Shown here piece by piece: positions 18,882-29,275 of a stretch of DNA of 32,530 nt. Where the stretch lies: NCBI GenBank assembly GCA_003427395.1, contig BFEA01000146.1:652567-685096 (forward strand), written 5' to 3'. This DNA comes from Chara braunii (lineage: Eukaryota; Streptophyta; Charophyceae; Charales; Characeae). Within the stretch, counting starts at the first letter, position 1; each line of letters starts with the position of its first letter. A program made the translations under genes and the position numbers. The notes below the pieces were generated by a model that saw only the letters and a list, made by a program, of their open reading frames with translations, was not told where the DNA came from and did no database searches.

Positions 18882-20225
18882 TTAAAGAAACAACAAACCA
18901 TCTACCATCGTAAATTCGTTAGAAGTTACTTTACCCTTCTCTTTGAACTTACAGATGATCTTAGACATAATTGAATCTTGCTGATAGGCTTCCACCAAAG
19001 ATCGAGTTAGATCGTTAGATATGCCAAATTTTGTCACTAGCGCGCCCAGGTAATCTGCCCGTCGTGATAGTGCATCAACTACTTTGTCGTACTCTCCCTT
19101 GATTGGATCAAGTTGATAGTCAAACATGTCTATCACTTGAGTCCATCGCTTGAGTGCATCAGAGAGTACAAGCTGTGTCTTGATCCAACGCAAGGTCTCA
19201 TGGTCAGATCGCAAGTAGAAGAACCTACCTAGGAGGTAGTGTCTCCAATGGACCAGCGCTCTGTAGAGGGCATAAAGCTCACGCTCATATGTGGATTTTG
19301 CTAGCTTTTGTGACGACATCTTCTTACTCATGTACTCGACAGGTCTCAACTTCGGCCCCTCCTTTTGCGCAAGGACCGCGCCTACGCTATATTGGCTGGC
19401 GTCTGTGATCACGACAAATGGCTTATCAACATCCGGAAGTTTAAGAACTTCATAGTGTGTCAGAGCATACTTCAGTTTCCTGAAGCTTGCTTCACACTCT
19501 TCGGTCCACTCCCAAGGGGTGTCAAGTCGAGTTAGATCAGTGAATGGGGAAGCTATAGTACTATAGTTTTTAACAAACAGACGATAGTAGTCCGTCATCC
19601 CGAAAAACGATCGGACCTCAGTAACAGTCTGAGGTCTGGGCCAGTCCCGTATGTTGGCCACTTTGGCATCGTCCGACCTCAACCCATCCGCGGAGATTTC
19701 GTGACCCAAGTACAAGATCTTGGTGTGACCGATGCTTCTCCGAGTTCACCTTGTACTGGTGCTGTCTTACGAGACCTAACACTATTTTCAAGTGCTCAGC
19801 GTGCTCCTCTACAATCCTACTAAAGATAAGAATATCGTCGAGGTACACGACGATAAACTTGTCTAAGTACTCATGAAAAATCCTATTCATGGCGTGCTGG
19901 AACATCCTAGGGGCATTGCATAGGCCAAAGGGCATCACCACAAACTCGTACAGATCGTACCGGGTCTCAAAAGCGGTTTTGTGTTGGTCCTCAGGTCTAA
20001 TGGCAATTTGATGGTATCCGGACTTTAGATCTATCTTAGTAAAGAACCGGCATCCCTGCACTCTATCCAATAGGTCGTCGATGCGAGGTAGGGGCTCTGC
20101 GTTCTTTACTGTGATGGCATTGAGGCCCCTATAGTCAATGCACATCCTTAAGGTACCCCCCTTCTTAGGGACAAATAAGACTGGGGCACCAAAAGGGGAG
20201 GTACTAGGCCCCATCATACTTTGTC
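18882..20225 (-). pseudogene. pol: Element 2 reverse transcriptase-RNase H, N-terminally deleted and frameshifted
   Basis: RT begins abruptly at [15 protein letters not shown] (about 20195), so the first RT strands are missing. [39 protein letters not shown] and an intact YLDD active site (19834-19845) follow. A frameshift near 19735-19750 separates this from ILYLGHEIS and the connection domain. RNase H is complete in sequence. It has Asp in ITDASQYSVGAVL (about 19403), Glu in TYERELYAL, Asp in RSDHETL and Asp in VVDALSRR (about 19074). The frame is closed by TAA at 18884-18882 and then continues into the integrase. Confidence 0.9.
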
Positions 20226-21844
20226 TCATCCCCATAGTCTGGGAAGTCGTCAATTTCTATCCCCTGACCATCATGGTCGACGAACATTAGTTGACCCTTC
20301 TTCTTCCAGTCCTGGGGAAGTCTCTTCTTCCCACCATCTGTTGGACCCTGATGCGCGGACCCAAGCTTTGCCTCTATATCCAAGGCCTTCTTGCTGAAAG
20401 AAGCGAAGTTGTGTTGGTCAACGTAGGCCTCATCCACCAGCTTCGTCCTAGGCAGACATCTCAAGTAATCCATGAGGAGTACCTGTTGGTCGTAGTGCAC
20501 ACCAGATACCACAAACAAACGTTCTACGGTGTCTGTGAGTTCACGAACATTCTTGCACCTTTTGGCACAAAGATTGCTGATCGTGTCGGTGGCTTTTTGA
20601 GCCCCTTGAGGGTCATGCCACCTATTATACACTGTCCGTACAAAGTCTTCCAATGTCCGAGCCTGGGCCCAGGCATTGAAATTTTGATTGTAGCCCTGTT
20701 GCGACACTAACCCATTTAACCAACGTGCTGCTGATCCCTCTAAAAAGGAAGCAACAACTATAACCTCCTGCTCTGGCCTGGTGAGCTTGTGCCTCACATA
20801 AGTAGGCACAGTTCTCACCTAGGTGTCCAAGTCCTCATCCTTTTTCTTGTCGCCAGAAAAAGGCTTAGGACTCAGCAATGGGATCTTTGGCATCCACTAC
20901 ATGGGCTGCATTGGCCTAGGAGATTGCTGCAGTGACTACATAGCCACTGAGATAGGTTGCTGTGCACTACCTGAGCTTGCACTGACGATGGGACTGTAGA
21001 AACCACTGTCGTAGATGGTACGGTTGAAGTTCTAAGGACCGGACCACTAACTACTGGTTGTCCGCTTGAGAGAGGCATGCCGTACATAGGCGAGAAGGTT
21101 TGCCCTATCGGCGACGGCGTCACTGAAGGACCTGCAATCGAAAGGGGAACTACAAAGAACTGGGGCTGCCTCATGACTGGGAGACCCCTGAAGTGCAGCC
21201 AGAATTCGTTTCTGGCCTGCCACTAGTTCAACCAACAATTCCTGTTGAACTACCTGCGTTTCCGCCACACAAAGTAGCGAGTTGCGCAGCGACCAATCAA
21301 CGAGATTTAACGTAGCATTATCTAGTTCCTCTAGTCCTCTTAGCTCCTGCATCCTAGTGCCTAATCTGACTTTTCTCAATCTAGCTTTTTGTCTTCTCTC
21401 TTCAACTTCTCTCAGTTGCCGCTGCAACTCATCATGAAGAGCTTCTGCTTGGAGGATCTCATAATCCTCAGGTGTGAGTGGCATCTGCTGGCTGACTTGT
21501 GAGCCAACAGATTGACTAACAGAACTCTGAGCGCTACCCTGACTGACACCTGACAAAGAGGCCTGAGACAAGGCCTGTGACACTGAATTGGAGGTAGCCA
21601 TTGCAACCTCAACCTGAACTCTAGCGTCCGCTAGTCTTGCTGCTGCAAGCGTCCGTTCAGCATTGGTTGTCGCTGACCTAGCCCTCTCTAATATCGTCCT
21701 TTCCCTGGCTTCCCTTCGCAGCCGCCTTTCCTCTCCTTGGACTAACTCCAAGAAGGTAATCGGTTGACTGTGTGCAGTTCTACGAGTCACTCTAAGACGT
21801 TCCTCGACTTGTTCCTCCTCCTCACTATCACCTGCATCACTCAT
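20204..21844 (-). pseudogene. gag: Element 2 gag, interrupted and fused to RT by deletion
   Basis: Starts at ATG 21844 (MSDAGDSEEEEQ), the first ATG of a long frame after the leader. The N-terminal 200 residues are Glu/Arg/Ala/Gln-rich and look like an extended coiled coil (for example RRLRREARERTILERARS). A frameshift near 21190 and a second near 20990 restore the frame, which then carries TAG at 20938, 20899 and 20821. The capsid-like domain (about 20815-20360) includes VASFLEGSAARWLNGL and FNAWAQARTLEDFVRTVYNRW, resembling Retrotrans_gag, and ends in a Lys-rich stretch. Where a CCHC knuckle and protease should follow, the sequence jumps into RT at about 20215. Confidence 0.82.
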
Positions 21845-23108
21845 GAGCTACAATGTGAGTGATCTAAACTAGAGTCCACACTGAATCCTACCTCAGCATG
21901 ACACACAACTAGGTGTGATAATCAACTAATTCCGGTCAACCTAGAGAGAAGTAGTCAAGTGGTAACCAACAAACAATGTCAGGTCCTACAGGTAAGTTCA
22001 CTTCTATTTTTAGATTACTCTTACACAGAATGCAATGCAGCAAGGAAAGGAAGTAACCTATCTACAACTGTCTGTCAGTTGTTAACGAGTCCGTAAAAAC
22101 AAAATAATCAAAAATAAAAATAATATATCTGTTGAGATGCATGCTGGATGGCAGTTTGTCTAATTAGTGCCACCATGAACAGTTACTGGAATCCAACCCT
22201 CCCCCTGAATCCCTCTTGAGTAGTCTCTTTGTGTCAACGCCCTGAGCATCTGGTTGAGCAGCGTGTCCGAAGGTGTGCAATCCGGCCCACCCCTGTACCC
22301 CAAGTCTATGCCGAACCTGCCAGCCCCTGCACCTTATTTATTCTCGCATGCAACGAGCCTTACACCCGGTTTGATCTGGCTGATCAAGAGGCAGTTTAAG
22401 GACAGCCCGGTCCTCAGGAATTATTTAACGTCGCAGACAAGACGACGATCACAACCAGAGTCAACACCGAGTCCCCACCATAAATATTTAAAGACGGTCT
22501 GGAAAGCGTTTGTTCAAAGGGCTGGCATGCCCTACATGACCTCTATTGCGCAGCAACAGAACCAAGGACTTGCGGCAAAGCATGCGTGTACTAGTCCCAG
22601 CGGGTGGGCATGGTGACCGTGACCCGAGTGCTTCCTCCAGGGCCCTTCAGAAGCATCGCCCGTCTCCCACCAGCTTGCTGCCCAGGAAGAATGTCGACTC
22701 TCAAGGTTGAGAGCTCGCGACACCTCATATTGAGAGGACTCTCAAGACAGAACTCACTTCCTCACGGTAAGAAGTAATGGAGAGGGTAGATAAGGAACAA
22801 AGCAACGTACCTCATAATGCTGCCCCCAACCACAGATTTCTCACCAGCAACCTGATGTGCATTAATGATGACCGGTCCTTGCCTCAGCACAACAAACAGC
22901 AGAATGCAGTTCCACCTCGGCTTAAATGCCACATCAGCAAGCTCTCATCATCCAGCGTACACCCCTAATGTTACCACATAGCTTCCTGGCGCGCCCACAC
23001 GACCCTGGGCCGCCCTACATTCAACGCCCAAGCCTTATCATTGCCCCACACTTCATGCGAAGCACCGAACAGCTATTGCGAAGAAACAATGAAGCGCAGC
23101 TCGAAGCA
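21845..23108 (-). other. Element 2 leader between PBS and gag
   Basis: About 1.26 kb without a recognisable domain. Open frames on either strand (such as 22254-22616 on +) have no family signature. A long untranslated leader would carry packaging and dimerisation signals in such elements; no specific structure was identified. Confidence 0.6.
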
Positions 23109-23120
23109 GCTCCGATACCA
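23109..23120 (-). promoter_or_regulatory. Primer-binding site of element 2 (initiator tRNA-Met type)
   Basis: On the minus strand, three bases after the LTR end TTACA, the sequence TGGTATCGGAGC differs by one base from the plant initiator tRNA-Met complement TGGTATCAGAGC. It fixes both the orientation and the inner edge of the 5' LTR. Confidence 0.88.
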
Positions 23121-23123
23121 AAT

Positions 23124-24188
23124 TGTAAGGAAAAGGAGCAATAGCGAGATAACAATGTCCAGCATACACAATCACATTGAAGGCCAGATAGTATCACTGT
23201 ATCCAGAAAGCAGAAATGCACCAATATAACACCAATGAAGAATCGTAACACTGAAAAAACCAATGTCAATGAGAGCTGGCTCTCGACACCACCAACATGA
23301 GTGTCCAGGCCCTATCTCCTACTTGGCGCTCGGCGCCCAGCCTACTCCCTACACAACTACAGTCTGCCTACTAATTGACGATGCAACTGTTGACGTCAGC
23401 AGCCCACGAAGAACTTGAAGATGTCGCCTGTAGCAGACCATCACCAATACCAGGTATGTGCCCTCACATCATCATCATCATCATCATCCTTCTCTCTCTC
23501 TCCCTCGTCTTACACCCACGTCTTCCCCCTGTACACCCGAAGACCACCCCTGCGCCTCACTGTANCGTCTTACACCCACGTCTTCCCCCTGTACACCCGA
23601 AGACCACCCCTGCGCCTCACTGTAGTCCAAGCCCAACCAGCTATGGAGGCTGGGCTATGGCGCTGCCCTCAGCAGCGCCCTGCTCCCTGCATGACCGCAC
23701 GCGCTAGCACCTCGCCTCTCAGCGCCAGCAACAGCCCACGAGCGTCTGCTCCAGCAGCGCTGCCGCTAGCATGCGAGTGCCTGAATGAGAGGCCAGGCAG
23801 CTAGCTCTTTCCTATATGGAAAGAGCTGGTCTGCCTTCGCAGCCTGGCTGCCCTGGGCCTGGGCCCAGTAGCTTCCCGTAGGTCCCAGGATGCTGGGCCT
23901 CTGGTGCAGCTACTAGGCCTCATTCGGTTGGGCCTCCCAACTGTCTGTGTATGAGGCTGCGAATCTCGCTCAGGGCCTGCGCTTTCGGAAAAGCCTAGAA
24001 GGCCTGGCAATTTTCTTGCTGCTCGGCCTGTGTTTCCTTCAACCAAATGGCGCGACGAAACTGCCTGGACCCCAAATGCGAAATTGACTGCCGAGGGCTT
24101 CTCGTGATTTGTTAGGCCCGCCTTCACGTAGGGCGGACGCAGATGCAACAGGGGCCCCTTAGGCCTGCCGAGGACCCAGATCCTCGCA
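23124..24188 (-). repeat. Element 2 5' LTR (1065 bp as assembled)
   Basis: Aligns with 16483-17483. The extra length is mostly an exact 59-bp duplication (23506-23564 and 23566-23624) separated by a single N, which is probably an assembly artefact. It carries the TATA-centred inverted repeat at 23803-23827. Confidence 0.9.
23506..23624. repeat. Exact 59-bp tandem copy around a single N
   Basis: Identical 59-base blocks beginning CGTCTTACACCC and ending CACTGTA flank the N at 23565. The sister LTRs have this block once. Confidence 0.9.
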
Positions 24189-24375
24189 AACCTATTGGGC
24201 CTGCAAGAAACTCAAAATGTGAACAACGAGAAACTCAAAATGTGAACGACCAGAAACTAACCTCTGTGCAAGTTCGCCCCTCCTTGGGAGCTCAGTAGGC
24301 TGAAAAGTTGTGCCTCTACAACGGCCTACAACGGCCCTACGGGGAGACGGTCCAAAGCTATAGATAAGGTACAAG
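24189..24375. other. Element 3 interior, right fragment
   Basis: Non-coding. It begins with a 15-mer (24201-24215) that is the inverse complement of 16465-16479 on the other side of element 2, then carries two copies of GAAACTCAAAATGTGAAC. Confidence 0.55.
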
Positions 24376-25624
24376 TGTTATGATCCTGGCCTATTTCGAG
24401 ATACACATTCATCAGATAGTATAATGCCGTCCAATTGCAGAAAGAAATGAATGAACTTGAGAGCAGAGAGAGGGTAAGAAGAAGAAGAAGAAAGAAAGAA
24501 GAAGAAGATGATGTACACCAGCATAGACAAATGACAAAGCTCTTCTTCTTCACTCAACACTCTCCACCTCCTTCACTCCTCCTCTCTTATTCACACAAGA
24601 AATAATAGTACAATGTTGAATGGCTGATCCAGAATGAATGTCCGAGTTCCTCTTCTACTGCAGGTATCACTTGAGGTCCACCATAGCCATGGCCGCCTCC
24701 CTCACTCTTCACTCTCATAGGCCGAGGCTATGGCGGACTACCGGGCCTTGCCCTGATGCCCAAAGGACAACCCAAAGCAGCTATGGCCGCTCTAGCTCAG
24801 GCCGCCATGCCTGACTCTGCCTCGAAGCTTCTTGGTGTAGCTCTACCCCAGCTGGGGTCTCCCTGCTGCAGCGCCCACCAAGGTGACGAGGATGGCTGCC
24901 ACCATAGCCAGGTAAGTACCTCTGGCGCTCCCCCTTCCTCCCCTGTTCTTCTTCCTCCTTTGTGTCCTTGCTCCTTCCCCAGCTGCGCTGCTCCAAGCTA
25001 GTGCTGCTCCAGCCAGCGCTCCAACCAGTGTGTCGCCAAACTTGCACACTGACAATGAGGCTGGGCTCTTCGCCCGGCCTGGAGATATAGCGGCCTGCTT
25101 GCCTCTTGGGCGGTGACTTCCAGGCCGCTTGGCCTTCCCAGCAACCGGTACCTCCTCCCTTTCGGAGGGAAACATCATTGCAGACTCTGATATTGCCCGT
25201 ACAGGCCCTAGACTCAGACTGGTTGGACTGGTACCCGCCTAGAGCTAGCCTACAACTACTGGGACTCTCAAAATGCCACTTTTGTCTTCTTCTACTCGGC
25301 CTCCAGTACCCGCACATCTACCTCTTCGGGGTGTGGTACCGGCCTAACTGCTACTTGAGTGCTTTCCCCCGCTGCAATCCCTCAATGTCACGGCCACAGG
25401 TAAGTACCGGCCCTGAGGGCCCAACGAACGGACAAGTACCCTTGCGAGTCACACACACACTCAAGCCAACCAGCACTCAGACAGACATGCAGACCAGCAA
25501 GCGTGCACACACACAGACATGCAGAACTCAGTAGCAAGCGGGAAACTCAGCAAGGCATTCAGTCCGTGAGCAAAACTCAGAAATCAACTGTGTGTCTCAG
25601 TCCGTGTTTGGTCGGGTCATCACA
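24376..25624 (-). repeat. Element 3 LTR, 5' copy
   Basis: Reads TGTGATGACC...GGCCAGGATCATAACA on the minus strand. It aligns with 14654-16040 and keeps the + strand acceptor-like CTGCAG (24663), donor-like GTAAGTACC (24912 and 25400), and the GGCCC/GGGCC hairpin next to the last donor. Confidence 0.75.
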
Positions 25625-25656
25625 CAAGTCCCATCCAGTCCGGTCCAATTTAGAGC

Positions 25657-25710
25657 ACTGGACCAGACTGGCGAACTGGACCAGACTGGTGAACTGGACC
25701 AGGCCTGGGT
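25657..25710 (+). repeat. Three 18-bp tandem units
   Basis: ACTGGACCAGACTGGCGA, the same with TGA, then a third unit diverging after ACTGGACCAG. They lie just outside the element 3 LTR. The following AGGCCTGGGTTC also occurs near 9330 in the element 1 3' region. Confidence 0.85.
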
Positions 25711-25859
25711 TCAGTTGCTCCTAACAGCACCCACGGAACGACTGTCCTCGTATCACCATTCCCTACCATGCCCTAGTCTTCCACCTCCATCTTCATGCAG
25801 GTTTTTTATTTTATTATTATTATTTTTTCTTTTTTGGGAGGGGGGACGCGGGGGCGTAT

Positions 25860-26260
25860 GACAGGAAGATGGGGATATGACGAGGAGAGGGGGATATGGA
25901 GAGGAGGAGGAGGATGTGGATGAGGAGGACGGCGAGGATAGCGAGGACGACGAGGAGTCATCAAGATGGGGGAGGACAAGAGATGGACGATGGAGGGAGA
26001 AGAGGAAGGGCAGGAGGAGGAGGACGAGAGGAGGAGGAGGAGACATGGACAGCGAGGAAGGGGAGGCCACTAGGAAGGGCAGGAGACAAGGATACATGGA
26101 AGATGAGGAGGTACGAGGAGGAGGAGGAGACAAGGAGGATGAGGAAGGGCAGGGGGAGGAGGCCGAACAAGAGGAGGACGAGTCGGAGGAGACGAAAAGG
26201 AGAAGGGAGGAGGAGACATGGAGGATGAGGAAGGGGAGGAGGACCAAGGTGAGGCAGCAC
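25860..26260. repeat. GGA/GAA-rich purine tract
   Basis: About 400 bases of purines on the + strand, with GGAGGA, GATGAGGAGG and AAGGGCAGG units. A 160-codon + frame here is Glu/Gly/Arg low-complexity and depends on composition, so no gene is called. A long T run follows at about 26333-26355. Confidence 0.85.
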
Positions 26261-26372
26261 TCCTGTAATTTTCTTTTTCATCCCGCTTATAATTTTGGCG
26301 GGGGGCCTCAAATGCACCGCTTCGATGCTGACCTTTTTTTTTTTTTTTTTTTTTTCTGAGGGGAGTGACGGG

Positions 26373-29275
26373 TCATTCCCCGCACACGTCGTGCGCCGCA
26401 CAGGATCGGTTGGGCGCGTGCACCGCACGTAGGGAACCGCCAGCACAATGTGCGCTTGCAAGTATGGAGGCTATGTGTTGCTCGTATGCTTTAACAAACT
26501 GAGGTGCGCTGCACAACAGTTCCTTCGTTGAGATCCAATAGAGATCGTCCAACGGGTGATACATGAAATGAATCTGATATTGTCTGTTACGTCCCTTCCC
26601 TATGTGCTTTTTTATTCTATCAATCTCTTTCTGCCATTGATTGCACAAAGAATCATGTCTTCGTGATAGTCGAAGGATTCAGCATCACAATATATAAATA
26701 ACTTTGATGCATGAAAGACTGGGTACGTGCGCAAATAAGGAGGCACGACAATTATATATGAAGGACCAAACTCATCATTACCAATCATGTCCAAAACTTC
26801 CCACGGACCATAATAGAGAGGGAGAAGTTTGCATGACACCCCCTCTTCTTCCAAAAGACATCTTGACCCAGACATAACTTCCCACTTTAATAGTCGAAGG
26901 TTGACGTTTCTTATTCGCATGATGGATAATGACGTGTTGTCGTTGTGGTCATTTCTGCAATGGCAACCTCGAGCAAGCGATCATACTTGGCGCTGAAGCC
27001 AGGCCTGTCGGGCGTTAAACCAGCCGGCCATTCAAGGAATAAGTAGGAGGGCAGATTACGAATCTGCCAACCGTAATGCAGCCTGTTTGGCGTCATACCG
27101 GTGGCATAATGAATGAAGTTGTTGAACAACCCCTTGGCTGAATGCAACTCTTCATCCCATGTTTCCTGATACGAAATGATTAAGGCACAAAGAAGTTGAA
27201 ACACAGTCTGATTGGTCTCCTTAGCCAAATCGTTGGCTTCGGGATGTCGACCATATGTCATGTTCAGTTTGAGGCCAAGGAGTTGGAACGTGAAGTCCTT
27301 TCATTTAGTACTTATGAAGTGCAGGTCCCGATCACTCACAAGGGTTTTCGGGGTTCCGAACCGCAGAACGTACTTCAGGTGGAACTCACGGATCACAAGA
27401 GTTGGGGCATGGGGTGGCAATGAAATCAGATTTAGGAATTTGGAAAAACAATAAACAATCACCATCACTTGCGAATAACTATTCTTGCTTATCTTTCCCA
27501 TGTCCGTGAAGTCGATAGAGACAGACTCTCCAAGACCGTTGGGAATGAGAAGAGTTTTAAACAGCCCCATAGACTTTTGTCTTGATGATTTGATTCGTTG
27601 ATAGACTTGACACTCAACCACAAACTTTTCAGCAGATCCTTTCATGCTAGGCCAATCAAACTGTTGTAATAAGTATCCGTAAGCCTTTGCCATGCCGAAG
27701 TGTCCACTCCGACCGTGAGCCAAGTCTAAGAAGTGTGTGCAGAGAGGCTCATGGTTGGGTACACATCAACGATTATTTTTTCCATAGCATCGAAAAACCA
27801 ATCCTTCACATTCGTGAAAATCAGGCTGACTGCTGGGGTCAGCCCGCAACTGCTCAAGGATCGGACTAATGTCGGGGTCCTTAGCAGTTTGCTACACGAG
27901 CTCCTCCCTGAGTTTCTTTTGGAGTCCGTAGGAGTTCATAAGGCAAGTCATATACTCGAGCTGGTGAGACAATGCATCAACAACTCGATTATAACAACCC
28001 TTTTTGTGTTTTAATTCAAAATAAAAAATGTCAATCGCATGGAACCAGCGATTCGACGTAGGGGACAATGTGGTTTGCTCCTTTATCCATTTCAAGGTCT
28101 CATGATATGAGAAGACCTGAAACGGCATCCGAAAAGATAGTGCGTCCAATGATTCACTGCCTCACGCAGAGTGTAGAGCTCGCACATGTAGGTGGAAGTA
28201 GCTACATTTTCGTTGGGCATGCGTTTGCTGTAGTACTGGAGCATCACCGTCATCTTGTTGCAACACTGCGCCAATCCCATACTGGCTCACATCCGTAGTG
28301 ACCACGAATGTGAGTTTGAAATCTGCAATGCGCAATACATGATAACTTACCAATACCTCTTTTAAGGCTTGAAAAACGGTCTCACATGTTGCATCCCACA
28401 TGTAAGAGACGTTTTTGCTTGTTAGTTTGGATAATGGGCGAGCAACAATAGAAAATCAGGGCACGAACTTTTGATAGTATCATGTGAGGCCAAGAAAAGA
28501 TCGCAATCCGCGAACGTTCACGGGTTGAGGCCACTAGCGTATGACCTCAACCTTGGTTGCCTCAGGCTCAAGGCCTGCACAGACAACCAGTGTCCAAGAT
28601 AGATGACGTTGTCCCTCCCAAACTCAAATTTCCCTATGTTGAGATGGAGCTGCATTTTCTTGAGGATAGTGAACTTTCCTCAAGGTGCTTCATGTGTTCC
28701 TCGATCGATTTGCTGAAAATCATAATGTTATTCAGATACCCAACCATAAATCGACCAATTTGTTCGTGGAGGACCTTGTCTATGAGACTTTGAAAGGTGG
28801 CCGGTGTGTTCGTGAGACCGAAGGGCATTATGGTGAATTCGTATAGCTCGTCGCGTGTCTTGAACACAGTCTTATGCTGGTCCGCAGGATTGACTTCAAT
28901 CTGCTGGTATCTAGACTTGAGACCGTTCTTAGAAAACACCTTGTACCCACCTGCAACATCAAGCAAATCATCTATGTGTGGCAATTGGTATGCATTCTTC
29001 CTTGTGATGCGGTTTAGACTGCGATAATCAATACGCATACGGAGTTTGCCTCCTTTGGGTGCACTGAATTCAGATTCACTAGGCTTAATCCATCCCTTGC
29101 CGATCATCTCATCGATCTCTTTCCATAACTCCTTCAACTCGTCGGATCTCATACGGTGTCGGGACTGGTGAGTCCCGAATGATTTCCCGTCACTCGAGAG
29201 ACTGTATATGACCAATTTGTGCACGACAGAGAAAACCGGAGGCAGAAATGCTGGAAAGATCGGAAGCGTGGGCAC
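26373..29275 (-). pseudogene. pol: Element 4: Ty3/gypsy pol relic (RT, RNase H, integrase, tail)
   Basis: RT (about 29200-28640): landmarks KGWIKPS, LRMRIDYRSLNRIT and IMPFGLTNTPATFQ, but the GAPVLF box is shortened, the first catalytic Asp motif reads FSKNGLKS, and YxDD reads YLNN. RNase H spans three frames (about 28401-27900): TTDVSQYGIGAVL, TYMCELYTL, SYHETL (Asp replaced by Tyr), VVDALSH. Integrase is in one frame, cut by TAG 27894, TGA 27768 and TGA 27303 (first base at highest coordinate). It has GHFGMAK, CQVYQR (a zinc Cys lost), SIDFTDM and SDRDLHF. At the expected Glu, NDLAKETNQTV shows Lys then Glu. The tail (TYPVFHASKL; YQIHFMYHP...LYWISTKEL) parallels that of element 2. No LTRs were found. 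Confidence 0.87.

Larger units (their letters stand above)
16483..24188 (-). mobile_element. Element 2: structurally bounded Ty3/gypsy retrotransposon, internally deleted
   Basis: On the minus strand this reads 5' LTR (24188-23124), PBS, leader, gag, RT-RNase H-integrase, polypurine tract and 3' LTR (17483-16483). Both LTRs start TGCGAGGATC and end TTACA or TTGCA. The flanks are GACC (16479-16482) and AACC (24189-24192), a 4-bp target duplication with one change; the family's solo LTR at 12650 also has a 4-bp duplication. In the 59 bases at the U5 end I count three differences between the two LTRs. Numerous stops, frameshifts and a deletion of zinc knuckle, protease and early RT make it non-autonomous. 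It lies inside element 3. Confidence 0.88.
14654..25624 (-). mobile_element. Element 3: LTR element with short interior, split by element 2
   Basis: Two related LTRs in the same orientation (14654-16040 and 24376-25624) bracket 16041-16482 and 24189-24375, which together make only about 630 bases once element 2 is removed. The minus orientation is chosen because a purine-rich tract (minus strand GAGAGGAGGGTAG) lies immediately before the LTR start TGTAATGACC at 16040. No gag or pol is present, so this would be a non-autonomous (TRIM/LARD-like) element. Flanking 5-mers (ATATC and CAAGT) do not match, so either the two LTRs came from separate events or the site has changed. No classical TGG-type PBS was found next to 24376. 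Confidence 0.6.

Noticed and set aside
24350-24375. Primer-binding site for element 3 beside its 5' LTR
   Set aside because: The minus strand reads CTTGTACC, without the TGG start expected for a tRNA 3' end. It could be a decayed site but is not supportable.
25877-26359. 160-codon acidic + frame
   Set aside because: Glu/Gly/Arg low complexity from a purine tract ending in poly-Phe from poly-T. There is no domain, and the other + frame is open as well.
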